64,000 nucleotides of DNA from Kribbella aluminosa. GTDB taxonomy: Bacteria > Actinomycetota > Actinomycetes > Propionibacteriales > Kribbellaceae. The notes under the pieces are model-generated. The model was not told the DNA's origin, did not search any database, and saw nothing but the letters and a program-made list of their open reading frames with translations. The translations under genes were made by a program, and so were the position numbers. Location of the stretch: the NCBI RefSeq assembly GCF_017876295.1, contig NZ_JAGINT010000002.1, positions 3,472,001 to 3,536,000 on the forward strand, read 5' to 3'. Each line of letters starts with the position of its first letter. Within the stretch, counting starts at the first letter, position 1. Below are positions 50,324 to 58,787 of the stretch, in pieces.

Positions 50324-51316
50324 ATGCCCAAACGACCCGATCCACGGGCTGCGATGACGATCTCGCAGCTCGCTCCCGAGCGTGCGCTGCGGCGGCTGGA
50401 GCTGACCGTCGTACGGCGGCTGGAGGGCTACCTGCACGGCGAGCACCTCGGGCTGCTGCCCGGTCCGGGTACGGAGCTGGCCGAGGCCCGCGAGTACCAG
50501 GTCGGTGACGACGTCCGCCGGATGGACTGGGCGGTCACCGCGCGGACCACGATCCCGCACGTCCGGGACCTGATCGCCGACCGTGAGCTGGAGACCTGGG
50601 CACTGGTCGACCTGTCCGCCTCGATGGACTTCGGTACGTCGCACCTCGAGAAGCGCGAGCTCGCCGTCGCCGCGGTCGCCACCGTCGGGTTCCTGACCCA
50701 CCGGCTCGGGGACCGGTTCGGCGGCCTGATGCTGCGTGACTCGGCGCTCCGCCGCTGGCCGGCCCGCTCCGGGCGGCTGGCGCTGTACGGGCTGCTCCGG
50801 GCGCTGCTCGCCGAGCAGTTCAGCGGTGACGAGGAGGCGCACCGCAGCGACCTGGCCGCGGCGCTGGAGTCGATGGCGCGGACGCAGCGCAAGCGCGGGC
50901 TGCGGGTGATCGTGTCGGACTTCCTGACCCCGCAGGACGGCGAGGTGGCCAGCCAGGTCGAGCCGTCCTGGGAGCGGGCGATGCGCAAGCTGACGGCCCA
51001 GCACCAGGTGCTGGCGGTCGAGATCGTCGACCCGCGCGAGCTCGAGCTGCCGAACATCGGCGTCGTCACGATCGGTGACCCGGAGACCGGTGAGGTCCGC
51101 GAGATCGACACCCGGCGGCGCAAGATCCGGGAAGCGTTCGAGGTCGCGGCTCTCGCACAGCGGGAACGAACCCGCGCCGCCCTCCGTAGGGTGGGTGCGG
51201 GACATCTGGTACTGCGGACCGACCGGGACTGGGTCGCGGACACCGTGCGGTTCGTGCTTGCTTACCGGCACGCGGCGCCCCGCCTGCACCAACCGCCGAA
51301 GGGAGTGGCTCGCTGA
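50324..51316 (+). CDS. DUF58 domain protein
   Basis: The 330-residue protein carries the DUF58 signature GTELAEAREYQVGDDVRRMDWAVTART (split) near residue 50 and a VWA-like core beginning WALVDLSASMDFGT, with DxSxS residues of a metal-ion-dependent adhesion site. It is the usual partner of MoxR. No membrane helix is seen. Exact role unknown. It overlaps the next gene by one base (TGATG). Confidence 0.9.
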   Translation: MPKRPDPRAAMTISQLAPERALRRLELTVVRRLEGYLHGEHLGLLPGPGTELAEAREYQVGDDVRRMDWAVTARTTIPHVRDLIADRELETWALVDLSASMDFGTSHLEKRELAVAAVATVGFLTHRLGDRFGGLMLRDSALRRWPARSGRLALYGLLRALLAEQFSGDEEAHRSDLAAALESMARTQRKRGLRVIVSDFLTPQDGEVASQVEPSWERAMRKLTAQHQVLAVEIVDPRELELPNIGVVTIGDPETGEVREIDTRRRKIREAFEVAALAQRERTRAALRRVGAGHLVLRTDRDWVADTVRFVLAYRHAAPRLHQPPKGVAR

Positions 51317-52269
51317 TGGAGTTCCTGTCTCCGGCCAGACTGTGGTTGCTGATCCTGATCCCGCTGATCCTCGCGGGGTACCTCTTCCTCCAGCACCGCC
51401 GCTCGCAGTACGCGCTGCGCTTCACCAACATCGCGCTGCTCGACCGGGTCGCGCCGCGGCGCCCGCAGTGGCGGCGGCACCTGGCCGTCGGGCTGGCGCT
51501 GCTGGCCGCGCTGAGCTGCATCCTGGCGTTCGCGCAGCCGAAGACCAAGGTCAAGGTGCCGCGCGAACGGGCCACGATCGTGGTCGCGATCGACGTCTCG
51601 CTGTCGATGATGGCCACCGACATCGATCCGAACCGGCTGCAGGCGGCGAAGGAGTCGGCGAAGGAATTCATCCACAACCTGCCGCCGAAGTTCAACGTGG
51701 CGCTGGTGAACTTCGCCGGTACGGCGTCGATCATCGTGCCGCCGACCACCGACCGGTCCACCATCGACCGCTCGATCGACGGGCTCGAGCTGGCCGAGTC
51801 GACCGCGACCGGTGAGGGCATCTTCACCTCGCTGCAGGCGCTCACCCAGGTGCCGCCGGATCCCGCGCACCCGAACGACCCGGCCCCGGCCCGGATCGTG
51901 ATGCTGTCGGACGGCAAGCGCACCGTGGGCCGGACCGCCCAGGAGGGCGCGCAGGCGGCGAAGGCGAAGAACACCCCGGTGTACACGATCTGCTTCGGCA
52001 CCGACTCCGGGTTCATCGAGATGGACGGCATCCGGCAGCGGGTCCCACCGGACCGCGCGGAGCTGCGCAGCATCGCCGAGATCAGCGGCGGCCAGGCGTA
52101 CACCGCGGAGTCCGCCGGCGAGCTCAAGGACGTCTACAAGAACATCGGCTCCTCGGTCGGGTACGACGAGGTCGACAAGGAGGTCACCGCCCGGTACGCC
52201 GGTATCGCGATGCTCTTCACGCTGGCCGCCGCCGGTGCCTGCATCGCCCTCGCCTCCCGCTTCCCGTAA
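51316..52269 (+). CDS. VWA-domain membrane protein (BatA-like)
   Basis: The 317-residue protein has an N-terminal BatA-type helix (LLILIPLILAGYLFL), a second helix (57-73), a von Willebrand A domain with intact metal site DVSLSM (93-98) and MLSDG, and a C-terminal helix. It sits in the membrane with the VWA domain most likely outside or peripheral and is probably the client of the MoxR ATPase. GTGGCTCGC precedes ATG 51316, which is coupled to DUF58. Confidence 0.9.
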   Translation: MEFLSPARLWLLILIPLILAGYLFLQHRRSQYALRFTNIALLDRVAPRRPQWRRHLAVGLALLAALSCILAFAQPKTKVKVPRERATIVVAIDVSLSMMATDIDPNRLQAAKESAKEFIHNLPPKFNVALVNFAGTASIIVPPTTDRSTIDRSIDGLELAESTATGEGIFTSLQALTQVPPDPAHPNDPAPARIVMLSDGKRTVGRTAQEGAQAAKAKNTPVYTICFGTDSGFIEMDGIRQRVPPDRAELRSIAEISGGQAYTAESAGELKDVYKNIGSSVGYDEVDKEVTARYAGIAMLFTLAAAGACIALASRFP

Positions 52270-52581
52270 GCCAATATGTAGACAGGCTACGCTCGACGGC
52301 ATGGATCTCTCGGAACCGCCAAGGCCGTGGCCGCCGTACCGTTCGAGCAGGTGTCGCGGCGCTGCCGGGGCGGGTCGGCTGAGATTGCGACACGATGGTG
52401 ATGTGGTTGACACGGCGAGGTTGCTGGTGTTCGCGGGGGTGGTGGTGCAAGATGGTCCAGAGTTTCGCGGGTTGTCCTGTGATGCCCAAAGAAACTGAGC
52501 ACTGAGAGACTGGTACCGCCGAGATCGACGAGCTGCTTCGAGAACGCTGGGGAAGGCGCCCCTCGAGCACAGGAGGTCCTG
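52270..52581. other. Intergenic stretch without a gene
   Basis: About 310 bases between the VWA gene and DUF3145. A TTGACA hexamer (52407-52412) could be a -35 element, but no clear -10 follows. No convincing frame or hairpin is present. Confidence 0.4.
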
Positions 52582-53079
52582 GTGGCGACGACTCGTGGCG
52601 TTCTGTACGTCCACACGGTGCCGTCAGCGTTGTGCCCGCATGTTGAGTGGGCCGCGGGCGGCATCCTTGGCGTGCCCGTCAAACTGGATTGGACGCCGCA
52701 ACCAGCGGCCCAGGGCACGTACCGGGCCGAGCTGTCCTGGCAGGCCGAGGCCGGTACCGCGGCCAAGCTGGCATCCGCCCTGCGCGGCTGGCAGAAGCTG
52801 CGGTTCGAGGTCACCGAGGAGCCGAGCAACGGCGCCGAGGGCGAGCGGTACTCGTTCACGCCCGAGCTCGGCGTCTTCCACGCGACCACCGGTGTGCACG
52901 GCGACATCATGGTCCCGGAGGAGCGGCTGAAGGCCGCGATGCTGAAGGCGGCCGCCGGCGAGGCCGACCTGACCGAGGAGGTCGAGCGGCTGCTCGGCCG
53001 CCCCTGGGACGACGAGCTCGAACCGTTCCGGTACGCCGGCGACGGCGCGCCCGTCCGCTGGCTGCATCAGGTGGTCTAA
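52582..53079 (+). CDS. DUF3145 family protein
   Basis: The 165-residue soluble protein is an actinobacteria-specific conserved family; start TTRGVLYVHTVPSALCPHVEWA (split) and end RPWDDELEPFRYAGDGAPVRWLHQ (split) are diagnostic. Function unknown. The GTG at 52582 has AGGAGGT five bases upstream, one of the best ribosome sites in the window. It is convergent with the fatty-acid operon, with a terminator between. Confidence 0.92.
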   Translation: MATTRGVLYVHTVPSALCPHVEWAAGGILGVPVKLDWTPQPAAQGTYRAELSWQAEAGTAAKLASALRGWQKLRFEVTEEPSNGAEGERYSFTPELGVFHATTGVHGDIMVPEERLKAAMLKAAAGEADLTEEVERLLGRPWDDELEPFRYAGDGAPVRWLHQVV

Positions 53080-53248
53080 GGAGTTGCTGAGAACTTCTGA
53101 AGAAAGCCGTGAAGTACGAAGACTTCGCCGAACTTTTCGATGAGACTGAGCATCAGACGTTGCACAAGGGTGGGAGGGGCCGTGGCCGCTGGGCCGCCGG
53201 GTGTCGGGACACCCCCGGTGGTTGGAAACAACAGCGGCCGCACCACGT

Positions 53249-53280
53249 GAAGGGCGCGAACCTCAGGGTTCGCGCCCTTC
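53249..53280. terminator. Strong terminator between DUF3145 and the fatty-acid operon
   Basis: A perfect 14-bp stem GAAGGGCGCGAACC (53249-53262) / GGTTCGCGCCCTTC (53267-53280) with a TCAG loop. Confidence 0.88.
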
Positions 53281-53340
53281 AAACTGTTCAGGACAGGAAA
53301 CTGTTCAGGACAGGAAACTGTTCAGGACAGGAAGCTGTTC
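53281..53340. repeat. 17-bp tandem repeat next to the terminator
   Basis: AAACTGTTCAGGACAGG is repeated three times without change (53281-53297, 53298-53314, 53315-53331), followed by a partial copy (AAGCTGTTC, 53332-53340). It starts at the base after the terminator stem and ends 17 bp before the accD stop. No spacer structure is present, so it is not a CRISPR. Confidence 0.9.
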
Positions 53341-53356
53341 CGCGCAGCAGGCTGTC

Positions 53357-54790
53357 TCAGAGCGGAATGTTGCCGTGGGCACCGCGAACCGGGCCGTTCG
53401 CCTCGGCCTTCGCCAGGGCGGTCGCCAGCGCCGTACGAGTGCGAGCCGGCTCCACGACCTCGTCGACGACGCCGATCTCGCGGGCGCGGTCGATGCCGCC
53501 GGCAATCTTCTCGTGTTCGGCGGCGAGCTCGGCCTCGACCTGTGGGCGGAGCTCCGGATCCACTTCGGCGAGCTTGCGCCGGTGCAGCACCCGGACCGCG
53601 GCGACCGCACCCATCACGGCCACCTCGGCGCGCGGCCACGCGAACACCCGGGTGGCGCCCAGCGACCGCGCGTTCATCGCGATGTACGCCCCGCCGTACG
53701 TCTTCCGGGTCACCAGCGTCACCCGCGGTACGACGGCCTCCGCGAACGCGTGCAGCAGCTTCGCGCCGCGCCGTACGACGCCGTCCCACTCCTGCCCGAC
53801 GCCGGGCAGATACCCGGGTACGTCGACCAGGACCACCAGCGGTACGCCGAACGCGTCGCACATCCGGACGAACCGGGACGCCTTCTCGGCCGACAGCGCG
53901 TCGAGGCAGCCGCCGAGCCGGAGCGGGTTGTTCGCGATCACGCCGACCGTCCGGCCGCCGAGCCGGCCGAGCGTGGTGACGATGTTCGGCGCCCAGCGCT
54001 GGTGCAGCTCGACTCCTGACGGCCCAGCGTCCGAGTCGAGTACGCCGCCGACCAGCGGGTGCACGTCGTACGCGCGTTTCGCCGACTCCGGCAGGAATCC
54101 GGACAGGTCGGTGTCCGGGATGTCCGTGGACATCGAGCCCTGGTTCGCGAGCAGGTCGGTCAGCCGCCGGGCCTGTTCGAGCGCGTCGGCCTCGGAATCG
54201 GTGGTGATGTGCACGACACCGGAGCGCCGGCCGTGCGGTTCGGGGCCGCCGAGCCGGAGCATGTCGACGTCCTCGCCGGTCACCGAACGGACCACGTCCG
54301 GCCCGGTGACGAAGATCCGGCCCTCGGGCCCGAGGATCACGATGTCGGTGAGCGCCGGTCCGTACGCCGCTCCGCCCGCGGCCGGACCGAGCACGACGGA
54401 CAGCTGCGGGATCTTCCCGGACGCCTGCGTCATCGCGTAGAAGATCTTGCCGACCGCGTGCAGGCTCAGCACCCCCTCGGCGAGCCGGGCGCCGCCGGAG
54501 TGCCAGAGCCCGATGATCGGCACCTGCTCCGCGCGTGCGACCTCGTACGCCTTGACGACGACATCACATCCTTCGTCACCCATCGCGCCGCCCATCACGG
54601 TGGCGTCCGAGCAGAACGCGACCACCGCTGCCCCGGCGATCCGCCCACGAGCCGCGACCATCCCCGACAGGTTGTCGGGGGTGATCAGCTCGAGAGTCCC
54701 CGGATCGACCAGATTCGTCAGTCGGGTCACCGGATTCCGCGGATCCAGCTCACGGGGGAGTCTGGCTGGTTTCGACGGCGCGACAGTCAT
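53357..54790 (-). CDS. accD: Acyl-CoA carboxylase carboxyltransferase subunit (AccD-type)
   Basis: The 477-residue carboxyltransferase has the two crotonase-like halves: an N-terminal oxyanion loop region (LWHSGGARLAEGV, GPAAGGAAYGPALTD) and a C-terminal biotin-binding half (LVDVPGYLPGVGQEWDG, TRKTYGGAYIAMNARSLGA). It transfers carboxyl from biotin-carboxyl carrier to acetyl- or propionyl-CoA. Its place directly after fabF mirrors mycobacterial accD6 after kasA/kasB, so malonyl-CoA supply for this operon is the likely job. The ATG at 54790 follows the fabF stop by four bases. Confidence 0.92.
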   Translation of the reverse strand: MTVAPSKPARLPRELDPRNPVTRLTNLVDPGTLELITPDNLSGMVAARGRIAGAAVVAFCSDATVMGGAMGDEGCDVVVKAYEVARAEQVPIIGLWHSGGARLAEGVLSLHAVGKIFYAMTQASGKIPQLSVVLGPAAGGAAYGPALTDIVILGPEGRIFVTGPDVVRSVTGEDVDMLRLGGPEPHGRRSGVVHITTDSEADALEQARRLTDLLANQGSMSTDIPDTDLSGFLPESAKRAYDVHPLVGGVLDSDAGPSGVELHQRWAPNIVTTLGRLGGRTVGVIANNPLRLGGCLDALSAEKASRFVRMCDAFGVPLVVLVDVPGYLPGVGQEWDGVVRRGAKLLHAFAEAVVPRVTLVTRKTYGGAYIAMNARSLGATRVFAWPRAEVAVMGAVAAVRVLHRRKLAEVDPELRPQVEAELAAEHEKIAGGIDRAREIGVVDEVVEPARTRTALATALAKAEANGPVRGAHGNIPL

Positions 54791-54794
54791 GGTG

Positions 54795-56030
54795 CTAGAT
54801 CGACTTGAAGGCGATGGCGGCGTTGTGGCCGCCGAAGCCGAACGAGTTGTTCAGCGCGGCGATGTCGCCGTCCGGCAGCTTGCGCTGTTCGGTCGCGACG
54901 TCCAGCTCGATCTGGTCGTCGAGCTTGTCGACGTTGATGGTCGGCGGCGACACCCGGTGGTACAGGGCGAGCACGGTGGCGACCGACTCGACCGCGCCGG
55001 CGCCGCCGAGCAGGTGCCCGATCATCGACTTCGGCGCGGTGGCGACCGCGTGGTCGGCGTGCTTGCCGAGCGCCTGCCGGATCGCCAGCGACTCCGCGAT
55101 GTCACCCTGCGGCGTCGAGGTGGCGTGCGCGTTGATGTGCACGATGTCGGCCGGGGTCAGGTCGCCCTCGGACAGCGCCCGCTCCATCGCCCGGCGCGCG
55201 CCGGAACCGGTCGGGTCGGGCTGTGCGATGTCGTGCCCGTCGGCGGAGATACCCGCACCGGCGAGCTCGGCGTAGATCTTCGCGCCGCGTGCCTTCGCGT
55301 GCTCGTACGACTCCAGGATCAGGATCCCGGCGCCTTCACCGAGCAGGAACCCGTCCCGGTCCACGTCCCACGGACGGGACGCCTTCTCCGGCTCGTCGTT
55401 GCGCCTGCTGAGCGCCTGCATCATCCCGAACGCGGCCAGCGGCAGCGCCATGATCGCGCCCTCGGAGCCGCCGGCGACCACCACGTCCGCGCGGCCGAGC
55501 CGGATCTGGTCGAGGCCGAGCCAGATCGCCTCGTTGCCGGACGCGCAGGCCGAGACCGGAGTGTGCACGCCGGCCTTCGCGCCGAGCTCCAGCGACACGT
55601 ACGCCGCCGACGAGTTCGGCATCAGCATCGGGATCGCCAGCGGCGACACCCGGCGCGGGTTCTGCTGCAGGGCGTCGTAGTTCGAGAGCGTGGTGTGCAG
55701 GCCGCCGATCCCGGAGGCGACCGCGACACCGAGCCGCTCCTTGTCCAGCCCGGAGTCCTCCAGGCCGGAGTCGGCCCAGGCCTGGCGGGCGGCGACGACG
55801 GCGAGCTGCGCCGTACGGTCGAGGCGGCGGGCCTTGACCCGCTCGAGGACGTCGGTCGGCTCGACCGCGGCCGGTGCGGCGATCTGCACCGCCAGGTTCT
55901 GCACCCAGTCGTCGGTCAGCCGCCGGGCGCCGGAGCGCCCGGCCAGCAGCCCTTCCCAGGAGCTGGCCACGTCGCCTCCGAGCGGGGTCGTGGCTCCGAG
56001 CCCAGTGATGACGACTCGGGTCTTCGACAT
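54795..56030 (-). CDS. fabF: Beta-ketoacyl-ACP synthase II
   Basis: The 411-residue thiolase-fold condensing enzyme has Cys162 in VSACASGNEA, His302 in NAHATSTPQGD, Lys334 in APKSMIGH and His339 in GHLLGGAGA, all as in FabF/KAS II. It elongates acyl-ACP with malonyl-ACP. ATG 56030 (MSKTRVVITGLG) is preferred over GTG 56048 because GAGG lies six bases upstream and the fold starts immediately. An intercistronic hairpin separates it from acpP. Confidence 0.95.
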   Translation of the reverse strand: MSKTRVVITGLGATTPLGGDVASSWEGLLAGRSGARRLTDDWVQNLAVQIAAPAAVEPTDVLERVKARRLDRTAQLAVVAARQAWADSGLEDSGLDKERLGVAVASGIGGLHTTLSNYDALQQNPRRVSPLAIPMLMPNSSAAYVSLELGAKAGVHTPVSACASGNEAIWLGLDQIRLGRADVVVAGGSEGAIMALPLAAFGMMQALSRRNDEPEKASRPWDVDRDGFLLGEGAGILILESYEHAKARGAKIYAELAGAGISADGHDIAQPDPTGSGARRAMERALSEGDLTPADIVHINAHATSTPQGDIAESLAIRQALGKHADHAVATAPKSMIGHLLGGAGAVESVATVLALYHRVSPPTINVDKLDDQIELDVATEQRKLPDGDIAALNNSFGFGGHNAAIAFKSI

Positions 56031-56106
56031 GGTTACCTCATCCTTCACATCGACGTTCTGCGGTTGGGAGCGAGGGGTGGTCCTGCGGGTCTTGCAAGTA
56101 CTGCGT

Positions 56107-56137
56107 GGTGCTCATCGGGGGCTGCCCGATGAGCACC
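56107..56137 (-). promoter_or_regulatory. Intercistronic hairpin between acpP and fabF
   Basis: A perfect 13-bp stem (GGTGCTCATCGGG 56107-56119 / CCCGATGAGCACC 56125-56137) with a five-base loop lies in the 133-bp gap after acpP. No T-run follows. It probably acts as a partial terminator or 3'-end stabiliser so that acpP mRNA exceeds fabF mRNA. Confidence 0.7.
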
Positions 56138-56163
56138 CTGGCCAGCACGGGTGACGGCGTACG

Positions 56164-56412
56164 TCAGCCGTTCTGGGCGCGCTCGATGAACGCGACGGCG
56201 TCACCGACGGTCTTGAGGTTCTTGACCTCGTCGTCGGGGATCTTCACGTCGAACTTCTCCTCGGCGGCCACCACGACCTCCACCATGGAGAGCGAGTCGA
56301 CGTCGAGGTCGTCGGTGAAGGACTTGTCCAGCTGGACGTCCTCGACCGGGATGCCGGCGATCTCGTTCACGATCTCGGCGAGGCTGGAACGGATCTCTTC
56401 GGTGCTGGCCAT
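56164..56412 (-). CDS. acpP: Acyl carrier protein
   Basis: The 82-residue acidic helical protein has the phosphopantetheine site DVDSLSMVEVV with Ser40. It carries the growing acyl chain for FabD, FabH and FabF. The ATG at 56412 has AAAGGGAATC upstream. It is separated from fabH by 109 bp and from fabF by 133 bp with a hairpin, as expected for a gene needing higher expression. Confidence 0.96.
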   Translation of the reverse strand: MASTEEIRSSLAEIVNEIAGIPVEDVQLDKSFTDDLDVDSLSMVEVVVAAEEKFDVKIPDDEVKNLKTVGDAVAFIERAQNG

Positions 56413-56521
56413 CTCTTGATTCCCTTTCAGATTTCTGCTGACTAGAACCAGCTTCGCTGGCTACTGCCGGTGCGGCCACCTGAGCCGCTCCGGACAACTA
56501 TGACTCAGTTCAATTGAGAAG

Positions 56522-57511
56522 CTACGGAAGCCGGATCACCTGGGCGGCGTAGACAAGGCCCGCCCCGAATCCGATGATCAGCGCTAGGTCGCCGCTCTTG
56601 GCCTCGCCGTTCTCGCGCATCGCGGTGATCGCGAGCGGGATCGACGCCGCGGACGTGTTGCCCTGGCGCTCGATGTCGCGCGCGACCTTGACGTGCTCGG
56701 GCAGTTTGAGCACCCGGCGCATCGCGTCGGTGATCCGCATGTTCGCCTGGTGCGGCACGAACAGGTCCAGCTGCTCGGCCTTCACGCCGGCCACGTCGAG
56801 CGCCTGCTGCGCGGTCTTGGCCATCTCGAACGACGCCCAGCGGAACACCGGGTTGCCGTCCATCGTCAGGTGCGGCCAGTTGTAGCTGCCGAACACCTCC
56901 TGCCAGGACTCCTTCTGGCTGATCACCTGGTGCTGGGTCCCGTCCGAGCCCCACACCACCGGCCCGATTCCCGGCTCGTCGGCCGGTCCGACGACCGCGG
57001 CGCCGGCGCCGTCGGCGAAGATGAACGCCGTACTGCGGTCCGTCCGGTCGGTGATGTCGCTGAGCCGCTCGACGCCGATCGCCAGCACGTACTTCGCGCT
57101 GCCGCCGCGGACCAGGTCGTTCGCCATCGCGACGCCGTAGCAGAAGCCCGCACACGCGGCGGAGATGTCGAACGCGGCCGCGGTCGGTGCGCCCACGCCG
57201 ACGGCGACCTGGGTCGCGATCGCCGGCGTCTGGTACAGGTGCGTGACGGTCGCGACGATCACGCAACCGATGTCGGCCGGGTCGACACCGGACTCCGCGA
57301 GCGCGTCCTTGGCCGCGCTCACCGCCATCGTCAGTACGGTCTCGTCGTCACTCGCCCAACGGCGTTCCTTGATCCCGGAACGGGTCTGGATCCACTCGTC
57401 ACTGGAGTCGATCTGCTCCAGGATCTCGGCGTTCGGCACAACCCGCCGCGGCCGGTACGACCCGATCCCGAGGATGCCGGCGTACTGCGCGCCGGTCGAC
57501 ACGGTGATCAC
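56522..57511 (-). CDS. fabH: Beta-ketoacyl-ACP synthase III
   Basis: The 329-residue enzyme has Cys120 in SAACAGFCYG, His254 in VPHQANMRI and Asn285 in ERQGNTSAAS, the KAS III triad. It starts chains by condensing acyl-CoA (probably branched or acetyl) with malonyl-ACP. GTG 57511 overlaps the fabD stop by four bases (GTGA) and gives the normal length. A longer in-frame start inside fabD is rejected. Confidence 0.95.
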   Translation of the reverse strand: MITVSTGAQYAGILGIGSYRPRRVVPNAEILEQIDSSDEWIQTRSGIKERRWASDDETVLTMAVSAAKDALAESGVDPADIGCVIVATVTHLYQTPAIATQVAVGVGAPTAAAFDISAACAGFCYGVAMANDLVRGGSAKYVLAIGVERLSDITDRTDRSTAFIFADGAGAAVVGPADEPGIGPVVWGSDGTQHQVISQKESWQEVFGSYNWPHLTMDGNPVFRWASFEMAKTAQQALDVAGVKAEQLDLFVPHQANMRITDAMRRVLKLPEHVKVARDIERQGNTSAASIPLAITAMRENGEAKSGDLALIIGFGAGLVYAAQVIRLP

Positions 57512-58701
57512 GAGGGGTTCCCGGCGGGGTGGAGCCGGAGCAGGGGCTGGCCGGGGGCGACCGGGTCGCCTTCCTCGGCGAGCCACTCGACCACGATGCC
57601 GCCGTGCGGGGCGGTCACCTCGACCTCGTCGCGCAGGCTCGCGACCTTCGCCACGACCTCACCGGCCTCGACGGTCTCCCCGGTTTCCCGCCGTACGGCG
57701 ACGTCCCGGGTGAAGGTGCCCTTGATCGGGGCGACCAGCAGCCGCCAGGTGGGGGAGGCGTCGATCTCGGACGGGCTGCCGTGCTTCTCGACGAACGCGC
57801 GGGCGTCGTCGAGCTGGTCCGGCGTCTTCAGCGCGAACGTCTCGACACCCTTGAGGGCGCGCCGGGCGATCCCGGTCAGCGTGCCCGCCGGGGGCAGCTC
57901 GAGGATCCCGGTGACCTCGAGGTCGGACATGGTCTGCATGCACAGGTCCCAGCGGACCGGCGCGTTCACCTGGGTGACCAGCCGCTGCAGGACGTCCCGG
58001 CCGTCGTGCACGACGTGACCGTCCCGGTTCGAGATCAGGCGGGTCCGCGGGTCGTGGGTGCTGACCGCGGTCGCGTACTTCGCCAGCGTCTGGACGGCGG
58101 GCTCCATGTGCCTGGTGTGGAAGGCGCCGGCCACCGACAGCGGGATCAGCCGCGCCTTCGCCGGCGGGTCCGCGGCCAGCGCGGCCAGCTCGTCGACGGT
58201 GCCGGCGGCAACGATCTGGCCGGGGCCGTTGTCGTTCGCCGGAGTCAGGCCGTGCTCGGCGAGCTTGGCCAGAACCTCGTCCCGGTCGCCGCCGAGCACC
58301 GCGGTCATCGAGGTCGGGGTCAGCGCGGCCGCGGCGGCCATCGCCTTGCCGCGCTCACGGACCAGGACCATCGCCTGCTCGGCGGTCAGTACGCCGGTAC
58401 CGGCCGCGGCGGCGAGCTCACCGACGCTGTGCCCGGCGACCGCACCGACCTTGGCGAACGCGTCGCCCGGGTGCGGGAACACCGCCAGCGCGGCCAGCAT
58501 GCCGGAGGCGACCAGCAGTGGCTGCGCGATCGCGGTGTCCCGGATCGTGTCCGCGTCGGCTTCGGTGCCGTAGTGGGCGAGGTCGAGACCGGCTACGGCG
58601 GAGAGCCAGTGCAGCCGGCTCTCGAACACGGGATCCGCCAGCCACGGCTCGAGGAATCCTGGGGTCTGGGCACCCTGACCGGGCGCGACGATGACGAGCA
58701 C
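57508..58701 (-). CDS. fabD: Malonyl-CoA:ACP transacylase with C-terminal biotinyl-like domain
   Basis: The 397-residue protein's FabD part (1-310) has GQGAQ (9-13), nucleophile Ser92 in GHSVGE and His195 in AFHTRH. Unlike ordinary FabD (about 310 residues) it continues into a hammerhead-like domain (about 322-393: LLVAPIKGTFTRDVAV, GETVEAGEVVAKVASLRDEV, TAPHGGIVVEWLAEEGDPV), the pattern of biotinyl/lipoyl domains. The hairpin tip normally carrying the modified Lys (EAMKM) reads ASLRDEV, so it cannot be biotinylated or lipoylated there. It loads malonyl onto ACP. The extra domain may dock the enzyme to the carboxylase. First gene of the operon. Confidence 0.94.
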   Translation of the reverse strand: MLVIVAPGQGAQTPGFLEPWLADPVFESRLHWLSAVAGLDLAHYGTEADADTIRDTAIAQPLLVASGMLAALAVFPHPGDAFAKVGAVAGHSVGELAAAAGTGVLTAEQAMVLVRERGKAMAAAAALTPTSMTAVLGGDRDEVLAKLAEHGLTPANDNGPGQIVAAGTVDELAALAADPPAKARLIPLSVAGAFHTRHMEPAVQTLAKYATAVSTHDPRTRLISNRDGHVVHDGRDVLQRLVTQVNAPVRWDLCMQTMSDLEVTGILELPPAGTLTGIARRALKGVETFALKTPDQLDDARAFVEKHGSPSEIDASPTWRLLVAPIKGTFTRDVAVRRETGETVEAGEVVAKVASLRDEVEVTAPHGGIVVEWLAEEGDPVAPGQPLLRLHPAGNPS

Positions 58702-58768
58702 GAGACAACTCTCCCTCAGCCAGGCCCACTCGGAGCCGCACGGCGAGCACGAATTCTACCGGCCCGCT

Positions 58769-58787
58769 TTTGTAGAGATCCTACAAA
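58769..58787. promoter_or_regulatory. Palindromic operator candidate for the fatty-acid operon
   Basis: TTTGTAG-AGATC-CTACAAA is a perfect 7-bp inverted repeat with a five-base spacer, 68 bp upstream of the fabD start. It overlaps the stop codon of the regulator gene. The AT-rich arms stand out in this DNA. Confidence 0.7.

Noticed and set aside
53281..53340. CRISPR-like array
   Set aside because: The 17-bp units are directly adjacent with no spacers, so it is a simple tandem repeat.
56522..57586. Longer fabH starting at 57586
   Set aside because: It would run 75 bases into fabD and add an Arg/Pro-rich leader. GTG 57511 overlaps the fabD stop and gives the normal length.
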